A stretch of DNA of 64,000 nt from Collinsella sp. AF02-46-1 (GTDB lineage: Bacteria > Actinomycetota > Coriobacteriia > Coriobacteriales > Coriobacteriaceae). The notes under the pieces are model-generated. The model did not search any database and had not been told where the DNA came from. It saw only the letters and a program-made list of their open reading frames with translations. A program made the position numbers and the translations under genes. The DNA lies in NCBI RefSeq assembly GCF_003465825.1, contig NZ_QSBV01000012.1, positions 22,618 to 86,617 on the forward strand, in the 5' to 3' direction. Shown here in pieces: positions 43,326 through 50,560 of this stretch; the stretch's first letter is position 1, and the number at the start of each line of letters is the position of its first letter.

Positions 43326-43756
43326 AAAACGGAGTTTTCAGCATCGCGGTACTGCCACTACCGTCGCAATTTTGCAACATACGGGCCCCCGAAACTATTT
43401 ATGTCTGCCGATGCACTCCCGAAGCTCATGTTTGCGCCCCTGAGACCACGATGCTTGTTCTAAAACGCACTATATATGCGCCTGGAGACGTTGATTAACG
43501 CTTTCGATGCGTATACACATAGCTTGGCGTGCTGAATACTCGCAAAAATGCACGCCGCTCCCTATGGGACCCGTCTGCAGCAGGCGCGAAGCGAATCGGA
43601 GCCCAGCTGGATGGGGCATGGGACGATGCTAGGCGTGCTCGTGGCCCTGCCGCAGGCCTTTGGTGCTGTGGAAAACGCCCGTGTTCGCGTCTGGCTGTGT
43701 GGTAAATGACAGACGGGGTGCCGGACGCGCGGACTTTGTGCGTTCGCGCTCATTAG
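43326..43756. other. Gene-free spacer before the SUF operon end
   Basis: No convincing gene. Two open stretches on opposite strands (43169-43498 plus and around 43560-43880 minus) have compositions unlike neighbouring proteins and no ribosome sites. The region may be decayed mobile DNA next to the transposase gene. Confidence 0.4.
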
Positions 43757-43787
43757 AAAAAACAGAGCCGCCCGTATCGGGCGGCTC
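43757..43787 (-). terminator. Terminator of the SUF operon
   Basis: GAGCCGCCCG and CGGGCGGCTC are perfect ten-base arms with a three-base loop. On the minus strand TGTTTTTTCT follows, 30 bp beyond the sufU stop. Confidence 0.92.
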
Positions 43788-43819
43788 GGCAATCAAAAAC
43801 CTTGGATTCGGGGCATACG

Positions 43820-44254
43820 CTACTGGTTTGCTTGCCCCTCGAGCATGCCGTCGAGGGTGCGCCAGGCGAGCTCGGCGCACTTGACGCGGGCGGGCATGTG
43901 CGAGATGTCCTGGAGCTGGGCGGCTTCGTCCAGGTCTTCCAGGTCCTCCTCGGAGAGCTTCTCGCCACGGATCATGGCGAGGAAGAGCCCTGCCAGGCGG
44001 TGAGCTTCCTCGACGGTCTCGCCGGTGACGAGGTCGGCCATGATGTCGGCGCTGGCCTGGCTGATAGCGCAGCCGTGGCCGGTAAAGGAGGCCTCCTCGA
44101 TCACGCCGTTCTCGACGCGCAGCTGCAAGGTGAGCTCGTCGCCGCAGCTGGGGTTGATGCCGTCGTGCTCGTGCGTGGGAGCATCCATCTCGTACTTATA
44201 GTCGGGGTGCGAGTTGTGCTCCATAAACGTGGTGGAGGTGTACAGATTACCCAT
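43820..44254 (-). CDS. sufU: SUF system scaffold/sulfur-transfer protein SufU
   Basis: A 144-residue IscU-fold protein. In Gram-positive bacteria SufU takes the persulfide sulfur from SufS by zinc-ligand exchange. The three cysteines and the aspartate pattern are present: NPSCGDELTLQL, GHGCAISQASADIM and VKCAELAWRTLD, with the SufU-typical insertion between the second and third cysteine. ATG 44254 overlaps the end of sufS by eight bases (ATGGGTAA), so translation is coupled. It is the last gene of sufCBDSU. Confidence 0.93.
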   Translation of the reverse strand: MGNLYTSTTFMEHNSHPDYKYEMDAPTHEHDGINPSCGDELTLQLRVENGVIEEASFTGHGCAISQASADIMADLVTGETVEEAHRLAGLFLAMIRGEKLSEEDLEDLDEAAQLQDISHMPARVKCAELAWRTLDGMLEGQANQ

Positions 44255-45572
44255 TGAACGTGCTCCAAACGTGATGCAGGCCGGCGATGAACTTGTCGAT
44301 GTCGGCCTTGTCGTTGTAGAAGGCCACGCTGGCGCGGCAGCAGGCAAGGTTCTCGACGCCCAGCCAGGTGAGCAGCGGCTGCGCGCAGTGGTGACCGGCG
44401 CGGATGCAGACGCCGTCCATGTCCATGATGCTCGCGACATCGTGCGGGTGGATGCCCTTGACATTAAAGCTCACGACACCGTGGTGGTTATCCCAATAGA
44501 TTGAGCCGATGATCTGGACAAAGTCGAGCTGCATGAGCTCGCCCATCAGGTAGTGGACGAGTGCCTGCTCGCGTGCCTGGATGTTTTCGTAGCCCACCGT
44601 GTTGACGAGGTAGTCGAGGGCGGCGCCTGTGGCGAAGATGCCGGCGGCGTCCTGCGTGCCGGCCTCGAACTTCTCGGGGACGGGAGCCCAGACGGCGTCC
44701 TGCTCAGTAACCGAGTCGATCATCTCACCGCCGGTAAGCATGGGCGGCATGGCGTTGAGCAGGTCCATCTTGCCCCACAGCACGCCGATGCCCATGGGGC
44801 CCATGGCCTTGTGCGCACTAAAGGCAAAGAAGTCGGCGCCCAGGTCGGCCACATCGACCGGCATGTGCGGCAGCGACTGCGCGCCGTCGACGACCAGGTA
44901 GCCGCCGTACTTGTGCACGAGTTTGCCGAGGTTCTTGACCGGGTTCTCGACGCCCAGCACGTTGGAGACCTGTCCCACGGCTAGGATCTTGGTCTTGGGA
45001 CCCACCTTGGCAAGAACCTCCTCGGTGGTGAGCTGGCCGGTCTTGGTGGGGTAGAGGTAGACGAGCTTGGCGCCGGTCTCGCGGCAGACCTGCTGCCACG
45101 GAATCAGGTTGGAGTGGTGCTCCATAATGGTGATGAGGACCTCGTCGCCCGGTTCGAGCACTGTGGGCGCAAAGCTCTTAGCGACCAGGTTGAGCGACTC
45201 GCTCGTGTTGCGGGTGAAGACGACCTCGTTGGCCTGTGAGGCGCCGATGAGGTCAGCGATCTGCTGGCGGACCTTCGCGATGGCGTCGGTGGCCTCGACG
45301 GACAGCGAGTACAGGCCGCGCAGGGGGTTGGCGTTCATGCGCTGGTAGAAGTCGCGTTCGGCGTCGAGCACACAGGCAGGGCGCTGCGCGGTGGCGGCGC
45401 TATCGAGGAAGGCGATCTCGGGGTGCTGCTGGAACAGCGGGAACTGGCCCTTGTAGGGGTTGGTCTCGATGTCCACGGTGGGCCAGCCGCGCGAAGCCTC
45501 GTCGCTGGCGTCGAGCTCCATGGGCTCGGGGGCAGTACAGGTATCGCATTTAACGTGCTCGGTGTCGATCAT
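44247..45572 (-). CDS. sufS: Cysteine desulfurase SufS
   Basis: A 441-residue PLP enzyme that removes sulfur from cysteine for Fe-S cluster assembly. The group II desulfurase features are FLDSAATAQRP, FTRNTSESLNLVAKS, IMEHHSNLIPWQ, VVDGAQSLPHMPVDV, the PLP lysine in FFAFSAHKAMGPMG, and the catalytic cysteine in IRAGHHCAQPLL. An N-terminal extension of about 35 residues with CDTC and many acidic residues is not usual for SufS. The start overlaps the sufD stop as ATGA. Confidence 0.95.
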   Translation of the reverse strand: MIDTEHVKCDTCTAPEPMELDASDEASRGWPTVDIETNPYKGQFPLFQQHPEIAFLDSAATAQRPACVLDAERDFYQRMNANPLRGLYSLSVEATDAIAKVRQQIADLIGASQANEVVFTRNTSESLNLVAKSFAPTVLEPGDEVLITIMEHHSNLIPWQQVCRETGAKLVYLYPTKTGQLTTEEVLAKVGPKTKILAVGQVSNVLGVENPVKNLGKLVHKYGGYLVVDGAQSLPHMPVDVADLGADFFAFSAHKAMGPMGIGVLWGKMDLLNAMPPMLTGGEMIDSVTEQDAVWAPVPEKFEAGTQDAAGIFATGAALDYLVNTVGYENIQAREQALVHYLMGELMQLDFVQIIGSIYWDNHHGVVSFNVKGIHPHDVASIMDMDGVCIRAGHHCAQPLLTWLGVENLACCRASVAFYNDKADIDKFIAGLHHVWSTFNG

Positions 45573-46840
45573 GCGAGCTCCTCTTCAAAGTTGTCGATCA
45601 GGTTGTTGCCTAGGCGGACGACGGCGGCGCGGGTGCGCTCGTCGGTGGCGGAAAGCGCGGCGTCCTCCAGCTTGGCGCGGATGAACAGGTCCTCGGCGGC
45701 GTTTTGGTCAAGGCCACGGCAGGCGAGGTAGAACAGCTGCTCGTCGCGGACGTGACCGATGGTGGCGCCGTGGTTGCCGGCGACGTCGTCCTCGTCACAG
45801 AGAATGACGGGAACGGTCTTGTTGTCGACGCCCTTGTTGGCCAAAAGCACCGTCTCGCGTTCGGTGCCGGTTGCACCCTTGCAGCCGTGCACGAGGTCGA
45901 TGGTGCCACGGTAGACCTTCTTGGACGTGCCGGTCAGCACGCCGTTGGCGTCGATCTCGCACTCGGTCTTGCGACCGCGGTGGCGCAGCTCGTAGTTAAA
46001 GTCGCGCACCTGCTCGCGGGCGCCCAGGTAATCGGTATCGATGGTCACCTTGGCGGTGTCGCCCAGCAGGTCGCCGGCAAGGCCGGTGGCGCTGGCGCCG
46101 GCACCCAGGACGGTGTGCTGCACGTTGACGCGCGCGCCCTCGTCCAGGAACAGGCCGGTGTCGTCGAGTGCGATCCAGCTGTCGTCGAGTGTCTGCGTGC
46201 AGGTCACGTTGACGGTGGCGTACTCGTGGGCGCACACGCGTAGCACGGAGCCCACGACACCCTCGCCGGTAACAGGAGAGTCTAGGGCAATATGCAGGTC
46301 GAGCGTTGCCTGCGGGCGAGCGACGACGTCGATGGCGGCGATGGCCGCGGCGGCATCGACACCGCTCACACGCACGGTAACCGTGGCGTGCTGGTATGCG
46401 GGCACATCGATGACGATGCGCTTGGTAGCGTGCTCGGCCAAGTAGGCGTAGGCAGCCTCGCCCATGCCGGTTTCGAAGGCTTCAGCAGGGGAGAGCTCCT
46501 CCTCGAGCTTGATGGCGCCGGCCTGGTAGACGGAGGTGGCGGGCACGTCGAGCTCGGTCTCGGGCGTGATGCGGGCGCGGTCGGCGGCATCACCGGGGGC
46601 GGAGGAGCGGCGCTCGGGGAAGCGCTCGGCCATGGCGTCCATGGCGGCGTCGAACGCGTCTGTCACGCCAATAAACTGCTCGCCCAAGCCTTCGACCTCA
46701 ACGGCCTCCGCGGGAGCGGCGGCAAGCTCGTCAGAGAGCTCGAGCTTGGTCTGATTCATCTTCAGCCAGCCCCAAGTGGCAGCCGGCATCGCGTTGACCT
46801 GCTCAAGGGTGGTAGCAGCGGTGTTGGTTTCCTGTTTCAT
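45569..46840 (-). CDS. sufD: Fe-S cluster assembly protein SufD
   Basis: A 423-residue beta-helix protein that pairs with SufB in the SufBC2D scaffold. It matches the SufBD family (PF01458) in the right-handed helix region (ARVNVQHTVLGAGASATGLA, RHRGRKTECEIDANGVLTGT, DLVHGCKGATGTERETVLLA) and the C-terminal DVAGNHGATIGHVRDEQLFYLACRGLD, with the SufD histidine in AGNHGAT. The N-terminal part is variable, as usual. It overlaps sufB by one base (TAATG). Confidence 0.92.
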   Translation of the reverse strand: MKQETNTAATTLEQVNAMPAATWGWLKMNQTKLELSDELAAAPAEAVEVEGLGEQFIGVTDAFDAAMDAMAERFPERRSSAPGDAADRARITPETELDVPATSVYQAGAIKLEEELSPAEAFETGMGEAAYAYLAEHATKRIVIDVPAYQHATVTVRVSGVDAAAAIAAIDVVARPQATLDLHIALDSPVTGEGVVGSVLRVCAHEYATVNVTCTQTLDDSWIALDDTGLFLDEGARVNVQHTVLGAGASATGLAGDLLGDTAKVTIDTDYLGAREQVRDFNYELRHRGRKTECEIDANGVLTGTSKKVYRGTIDLVHGCKGATGTERETVLLANKGVDNKTVPVILCDEDDVAGNHGATIGHVRDEQLFYLACRGLDQNAAEDLFIRAKLEDAALSATDERTRAAVVRLGNNLIDNFEEELA

Positions 46841-48252
46841 TATCCGATCGCTCCTTCCATCTCGAGCTTGATCAGGTTGTTCATCTCGACGGCGTACTCC
46901 AGCGGCAGCTCCTTGGAGACCGGGTTGGCAAAGCCGTTGACGATCATGGTGCGGGCCTCTTCCTCCGAGATGCCGCGGCTCATCAGGTAGAACACCTTGT
47001 CGTCGCCGATGCGGCCGATGGTGGCCTCGTGGCCGATGTCGACGTTCTTGGCGCGGATGTCCATGGCGGGGATGGTGTCGGAGCGGCTCTGGTCGTCGAG
47101 CATGAGCGACTGGCAGCTCACGGTTGCCTTGGAACCCTCGGCCTTGGGCGTGGCCACGATGGAGCTGCGGAAGGTCTGAATGCCGCCGCTCTTGGAGATG
47201 CCCTTGGTCTCGACGGTTGCCGAGGTCTCGGGGGCGTTGAGCACGACCTTACAGCCGGTATCGAGGTTCTGCCCGGCGCCGGCAAAGGTGATGCCGGTAA
47301 AGCTCGACCGGGCGCGGCGGCCGTTGAGCACACTCATGGGGTAGAGGTAGCCCACGTGGCTGCCGAAGGAGCCACTGATCCACTCTATGTCGCCATCCTC
47401 GTCCACGCGCGCACGCTTGGTGTTGAGGTTGTACATGTTTTTGGACCAGTTCTCGATGGTCGAGTAGCGCAGGTGCGCACGCTTGCCCACAAAGAGCTCG
47501 ACGGCGCCGGCGTGGAGGTTGGCAACGTTGTACTTGGGCGCGGAGCAACCCTCGATGAAGTGCAGGTCGGCGTCGTCCTCGACGATGATGAGCGTGTGCT
47601 CAAACTGGCCGGCGCCCTTGGCGTTAAGGCGGAAGTAGCTCTGCAGCGGGAAGTCCAACTTGGTGCCCTTGGGCACGTAGACAAACGAGCCGCCCGACCA
47701 TACGGCGCCGTGCAGGGCCGCAAACTTGTGGTCGGTGGGCGGGATGAGCGTCATAAACTTCTCGTGGATGAGCGGCTCCCACTGCGGGTCGTGCAGGGCC
47801 TCCTCGATGCCGGAATAGACGATACCCATCTTGGACGCGGTGTCCTGCATGTTGTGGTAGACCAGCTCGGAGTCGTACTGCGCGCCGACGCCCGCCAGGT
47901 AGCTGCGCTCGGCCTCGGGGATGCCCAGGCGCTCAAAGGTGTTCTTGATGTCGTCGGGCACCGACTCCCAGTCGTGCTTTTGGTCGGTGTTGGGCTTGAC
48001 GTAGGTGACGATGTTGTCCATGTCCAGGCCCTCGATGGAGGGGCCCCACGTCGGGTCGGGAAAACGATTGAAGATCTCGAGGGACTTTAAGCGCAGATCG
48101 AGCATCCACTGTGGCTCGTCCTTCTTGGCGCTGATCTCGCGCACGATGTCGGGCGTGATGCCGGCGTCGAGGCGCTCGAATCCCTCCTCGCCGTAGGTGA
48201 AGTCGTAGAGGCTGCGGTCGATGTCCGCGACCTCGGTGCGGTTCTTGGTCAT
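46840..48252 (-). CDS. sufB: Fe-S cluster assembly scaffold SufB
   Basis: A 470-residue scaffold protein. SufB receives sulfur and iron and builds the nascent cluster within SufBC2D. Strongly conserved stretches include GVWSGGSFVYVPKG-like AVWSGGSFVYVPKGTKLDFP, QFEHTLIIVEDDADLHFIEG, CSAPKYNVANLHAGAVELFV, and the C-terminal EATIGRIGDDKVFYLMSRGISEEEA. The cysteine of EGCSAP is retained. ATG 48252 follows AAAGGGG, 12 bp after sufC. Confidence 0.96.
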   Translation of the reverse strand: MTKNRTEVADIDRSLYDFTYGEEGFERLDAGITPDIVREISAKKDEPQWMLDLRLKSLEIFNRFPDPTWGPSIEGLDMDNIVTYVKPNTDQKHDWESVPDDIKNTFERLGIPEAERSYLAGVGAQYDSELVYHNMQDTASKMGIVYSGIEEALHDPQWEPLIHEKFMTLIPPTDHKFAALHGAVWSGGSFVYVPKGTKLDFPLQSYFRLNAKGAGQFEHTLIIVEDDADLHFIEGCSAPKYNVANLHAGAVELFVGKRAHLRYSTIENWSKNMYNLNTKRARVDEDGDIEWISGSFGSHVGYLYPMSVLNGRRARSSFTGITFAGAGQNLDTGCKVVLNAPETSATVETKGISKSGGIQTFRSSIVATPKAEGSKATVSCQSLMLDDQSRSDTIPAMDIRAKNVDIGHEATIGRIGDDKVFYLMSRGISEEEARTMIVNGFANPVSKELPLEYAVEMNNLIKLEMEGAIG

Positions 48253-48264
48253 TGCGTCGCCCCT

Positions 48265-49065
48265 TTACGCCTGCTGCTCGGCAGCGGCGGCCTCGGCCTG
48301 GGCGCGCTGCTCGGCGGCCTCGCGCTCGAAGGTCTCAAAGCCGTTCTTGTCGATCCAGGGGATCAGCGAGGCGTCGTCCTCGCGCACGATATGACCCTTG
48401 ACCATAACGTGGACGCGGTCGACATCCAAGTGCTCCAGGATGCGCGTGTTGTGCGTGATGATGAGCATGGAGCCGTCGCAGCTCTTGCGGTAGGCGTCCA
48501 TGCCGTGGCTGACGGTGGAAAGCGCGTCGACGTCTAGGCCTGAGTCGGTCTCGTCCAGAATGGCGAGCTTGGGCTGCAGCAGCAGAAGCTGGAGCATCTC
48601 GACCTTCTTCTTCTCGCCGCCCGAGAAGCCCACGCCCAGCTCGCGGTTGAGATAGGCGGTATCCATGTTGAGCTCGGCCGCGAGCTCCTTGACGCGGCGG
48701 CGGAACTCCTTGCCCTTCATCTCCAGACCGGGGCGGCCGGCGATGCTGGCGCGCAAAAAGCTCGACAGCGGCACGCCCGGGATCTCGACCGGGGCCTGAA
48801 AGCTCAGGAACAGGCCGGCACGCGAGCGCTTGTCGGTGGTGAGCTCGGTGATGTCCTGGCCGTCAAAGATGATGCGGCCGTCGTTGACGGTGTAGACGGG
48901 GTCGCCCATGACCAGGTGACCAAGGGTGGACTTACCCGCGCCGTTGGGTCCCATCAACACGTGGGTCTCGCCGGCGGCGACGTTAAGGTTGACGTTGTGG
49001 AGGATGGTCTTCTCGTCCACGGAGGCGGTTAGACCTTCGATGGAAAGCAGCGGATTTGCGCTCAT
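48265..49065 (-). CDS. sufC: Fe-S cluster assembly ATPase SufC
   Basis: A 266-residue soluble ABC ATPase powering SufBC2D. Walker A is LMGPNGAGKSTLG, the signature is GVGFSGGEKKKVEMLQ, Walker B is LAILDETDSGLDVDA, and the H-loop is IITHNTRIL. ATG 49065 is preferred (GAGAGGGACAGC upstream) over an in-frame codon at 49095. An Ala/Glu/Gln-rich tail of about 20 residues at the C-terminus is not part of the usual fold. It is the first gene of the operon. Confidence 0.96.
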   Translation of the reverse strand: MSANPLLSIEGLTASVDEKTILHNVNLNVAAGETHVLMGPNGAGKSTLGHLVMGDPVYTVNDGRIIFDGQDITELTTDKRSRAGLFLSFQAPVEIPGVPLSSFLRASIAGRPGLEMKGKEFRRRVKELAAELNMDTAYLNRELGVGFSGGEKKKVEMLQLLLLQPKLAILDETDSGLDVDALSTVSHGMDAYRKSCDGSMLIITHNTRILEHLDVDRVHVMVKGHIVREDDASLIPWIDKNGFETFEREAAEQRAQAEAAAAEQQA

Positions 49066-49129
49066 GCTGTCCCTCTCTGTATATGGTGTACTCATGGGTG
49101 TACGAAACCCTAGGAATCTTCTCGGAATA

Positions 49130-49157
49130 AAGTTACTATGGGTTCGGCGTTAGTCAA
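49130..49157 (-). promoter_or_regulatory. Putative SUF operon promoter
   Basis: On the minus strand TTGACT (49152-49157) and TAACTT (49130-49135) are separated by 16 bases. It is about 65 bp upstream of sufC and about 38 bp from the nearer operator-like palindrome. Confidence 0.55.
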
Positions 49158-49194
49158 GGGAAAACCCGACTAATCCACTCGACTTTTCTAGATG

Positions 49195-49269
49195 TGGGAC
49201 AAAATAACCTGTTGTGTTTGTCCCACTTACTTAAGATTTGGGACAAACAAACCTGGTTATGTTGTCCAA
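49195..49269. promoter_or_regulatory. Two operator-like palindromes between sufC and the Rrf2 gene
   Basis: Site 1 runs TGGGACAAA (49195-49203) to TTTGTCCCA (49217-49225). Site 2 runs TTGGGACAA (49238-49246) to TTGTCCAA (49262-49269). The two sites are also direct repeats of each other (GGGACAAA..AACCTG...GTTTGTCC), with an AACC-T-GGTT centre in site 2. The arrangement suits dimeric Rrf2 regulators, so these are probably the sites through which the divergent regulator controls itself and suf. Confidence 0.7.
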
Positions 49270-49289
49270 GATGCGATGGGAGGGTAGGT

Positions 49290-49721
49290 ATGCTCATTTC
49301 TTCTAAGGGCCGCTATGCCCTCCGACTGATGATCTATATCGCAGCGCTGGGCGACGCCGAGGGCAAGATCGCTCTGCGCGAGGTCGCCGACCGCGAGCGT
49401 ATCTCGCAAAAGTATCTGGAGCAGCTGGTTCGTCCGCTCATGAAGGCGGGCCTACTTAAGAGCGTGCGCGGCAAGGGCGGCGGCTACATGATGGCCAAGG
49501 ACCCGGCCGAGGTGCGTGCCGGCGACATCCTGCGCGCCGTCGAAGGCAGCACGGCTCCGGTGGCGTGCGATGGCATCGACAACAGCTGCGCCCGCAGCGA
49601 TCTTTGCTCGACCGTCAAATTCTGGCGCGGTCTGGACGACGTGATCGAAAAGTACGTCGACGGCGTGACGTTGGCCGACCTTGCTGCCGTCCCCGAGATC
49701 AACTTCGACATTAAGCTGTAG
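49290..49721 (+). CDS. Rrf2-family (IscR-like) transcriptional regulator of SUF
   Basis: A 143-residue winged-helix protein starting MLISSKGRYALRLMIYIAAL, as Rrf2/IscR proteins do. The recognition helix lies in ISQKYLEQLVRPLMKAGLLK, with the wing at VRGKGGGYMMAKDP. Three cysteines in VACDGIDNSCARSDLCSTV (C-x6-C-x5-C) match the Fe-S ligand cluster of IscR-type sensors. It is divergent from sufCBDSU with two palindromes between them, so it most likely represses suf when its cluster is full. ATG 49290 follows GGGAGGG. A toxin-antitoxin pair begins 8 bp after its stop. Confidence 0.9.
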   Translation: MLISSKGRYALRLMIYIAALGDAEGKIALREVADRERISQKYLEQLVRPLMKAGLLKSVRGKGGGYMMAKDPAEVRAGDILRAVEGSTAPVACDGIDNSCARSDLCSTVKFWRGLDDVIEKYVDGVTLADLAAVPEINFDIKL

Positions 49722-49729
49722 GGCTGCAG

Positions 49730-50017
49730 ATGGTATCTCTCGACAAGGTGTACAAGCAAATTGAGATTTTTGCTCGGGAATGTGACGCCGAGAGGGTTGT
49801 GCTGTTTGGTTCTCGTGCCCGCGGTGACAACTTGCCTAAGAGCGATATTGATATTGCTGTAGCAGGTTGCCGGGATTTCGACCGTTTCTCATATCTGATA
49901 GAGGAGCGTCTTGATACTCTTTTAGATATAGACGTCGTCAATCTGGATGAGTCCTTATCGCAGCAATTGCTCGATGAAATTGCCAGGGATGGTGTGATTC
50001 TGTATGAAAAAATATGA
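49730..50017 (+). CDS. MNT-type nucleotidyltransferase (MntA-like antitoxin)
   Basis: A 95-residue minimal nucleotidyltransferase. The fold signature LFGSRARGDNLPKSDIDIAV contains the GSxxxG (27-32) and the metal-binding DxD (D39, D41), and a third acidic residue lies in DIDVVNLDE. MNT proteins paired with HEPN proteins act as antitoxins that AMPylate the HEPN toxin. It overlaps the next gene by 14 bases, as expected of the pair. The base composition is clearly AT-richer than its neighbours, a sign of transfer. Confidence 0.88.
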   Translation: MVSLDKVYKQIEIFARECDAERVVLFGSRARGDNLPKSDIDIAVAGCRDFDRFSYLIEERLDTLLDIDVVNLDESLSQQLLDEIARDGVILYEKI

Positions 50018-50423
50018 GAACTTTGCCAGCGCCTTGGCGAATCTTGAGGATGCACCCAATCAGGATCTTAGCAATGATTTTGTTCAGAGTGGATTGATTA
50101 ATAAGTTCAACCTTCAGTTTGAACTGAGCTGGAAGCTCCTTAAACGTCTGCTCGAGTATGAGGGCGCCACGCTTGCTGCATCGGGGTCTCCTCGTGCCAT
50201 CTTGAAGGAAGCCTACCGATTCTACGACTTTATTGATGAGGCGGCATGGCTAGATATGCTCAGAGACCGCAATACGAACGTCCATATCTATGACAACAAG
50301 CTCGCTCAAGATTTGATTCAGCGTATCTTAAACGTCTATATCCCCGCTTTCTGTCGGTTGAGAGACGGGCTGATGGGACGCTACGGCGATCTTCTTCTGG
50401 TGCCCGACGACCAGTTTGTTTAA
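50004..50423 (+). CDS. HEPN-type toxin, HI0074/HepT-like
   Basis: A 139-residue all-helical protein of the HI0074 substrate-binding type, start MKKYENFASALANLEDAPNQ. A HEPN-like R-x4-H motif is present (R89 to H94 in RDRNTNVHIY), which in active toxins forms the RNase site. IRKFNLQFELSWKLLK-like LINKFNLQFELSWKLLKRLL is the typical second helix. Function as an RNase toxin neutralised by the upstream MNT protein is the expected role but unproven here. It shares the AT-rich composition of its partner. Confidence 0.86.
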   Translation: MKKYENFASALANLEDAPNQDLSNDFVQSGLINKFNLQFELSWKLLKRLLEYEGATLAASGSPRAILKEAYRFYDFIDEAAWLDMLRDRNTNVHIYDNKLAQDLIQRILNVYIPAFCRLRDGLMGRYGDLLLVPDDQFV

Positions 50424-50474
50424 TTCCTTTAGATTTCGCGGATTTCGCGGAGGGTTGTTGCCGTTTACCGAGGG

Positions 50475-50490
50475 GTTGTTGTGCAACAAC
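50475..50490. repeat. GTTGTTG-TG-CAACAAC palindrome
   Basis: A 16-bp palindrome 70 bp upstream of the secreted-protein gene. The inner GTTGTGCAAC recurs at 52445-52454, just after that gene's terminator. It may be an operator or chance. Confidence 0.3.
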
Positions 50491-50560
50491 GGGTGAGCTG
50501 CAATACTTAATTCTATCTTTGCAAACCGCACTTTAACTACACCAATGCAGGGAGGATCTT

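Noticed and set aside
43169..43498. 109-codon plus-strand frame after the RAYT gene
   Set aside because: No ribosome site and no recognisable sequence, and it begins within inverted repeat D.
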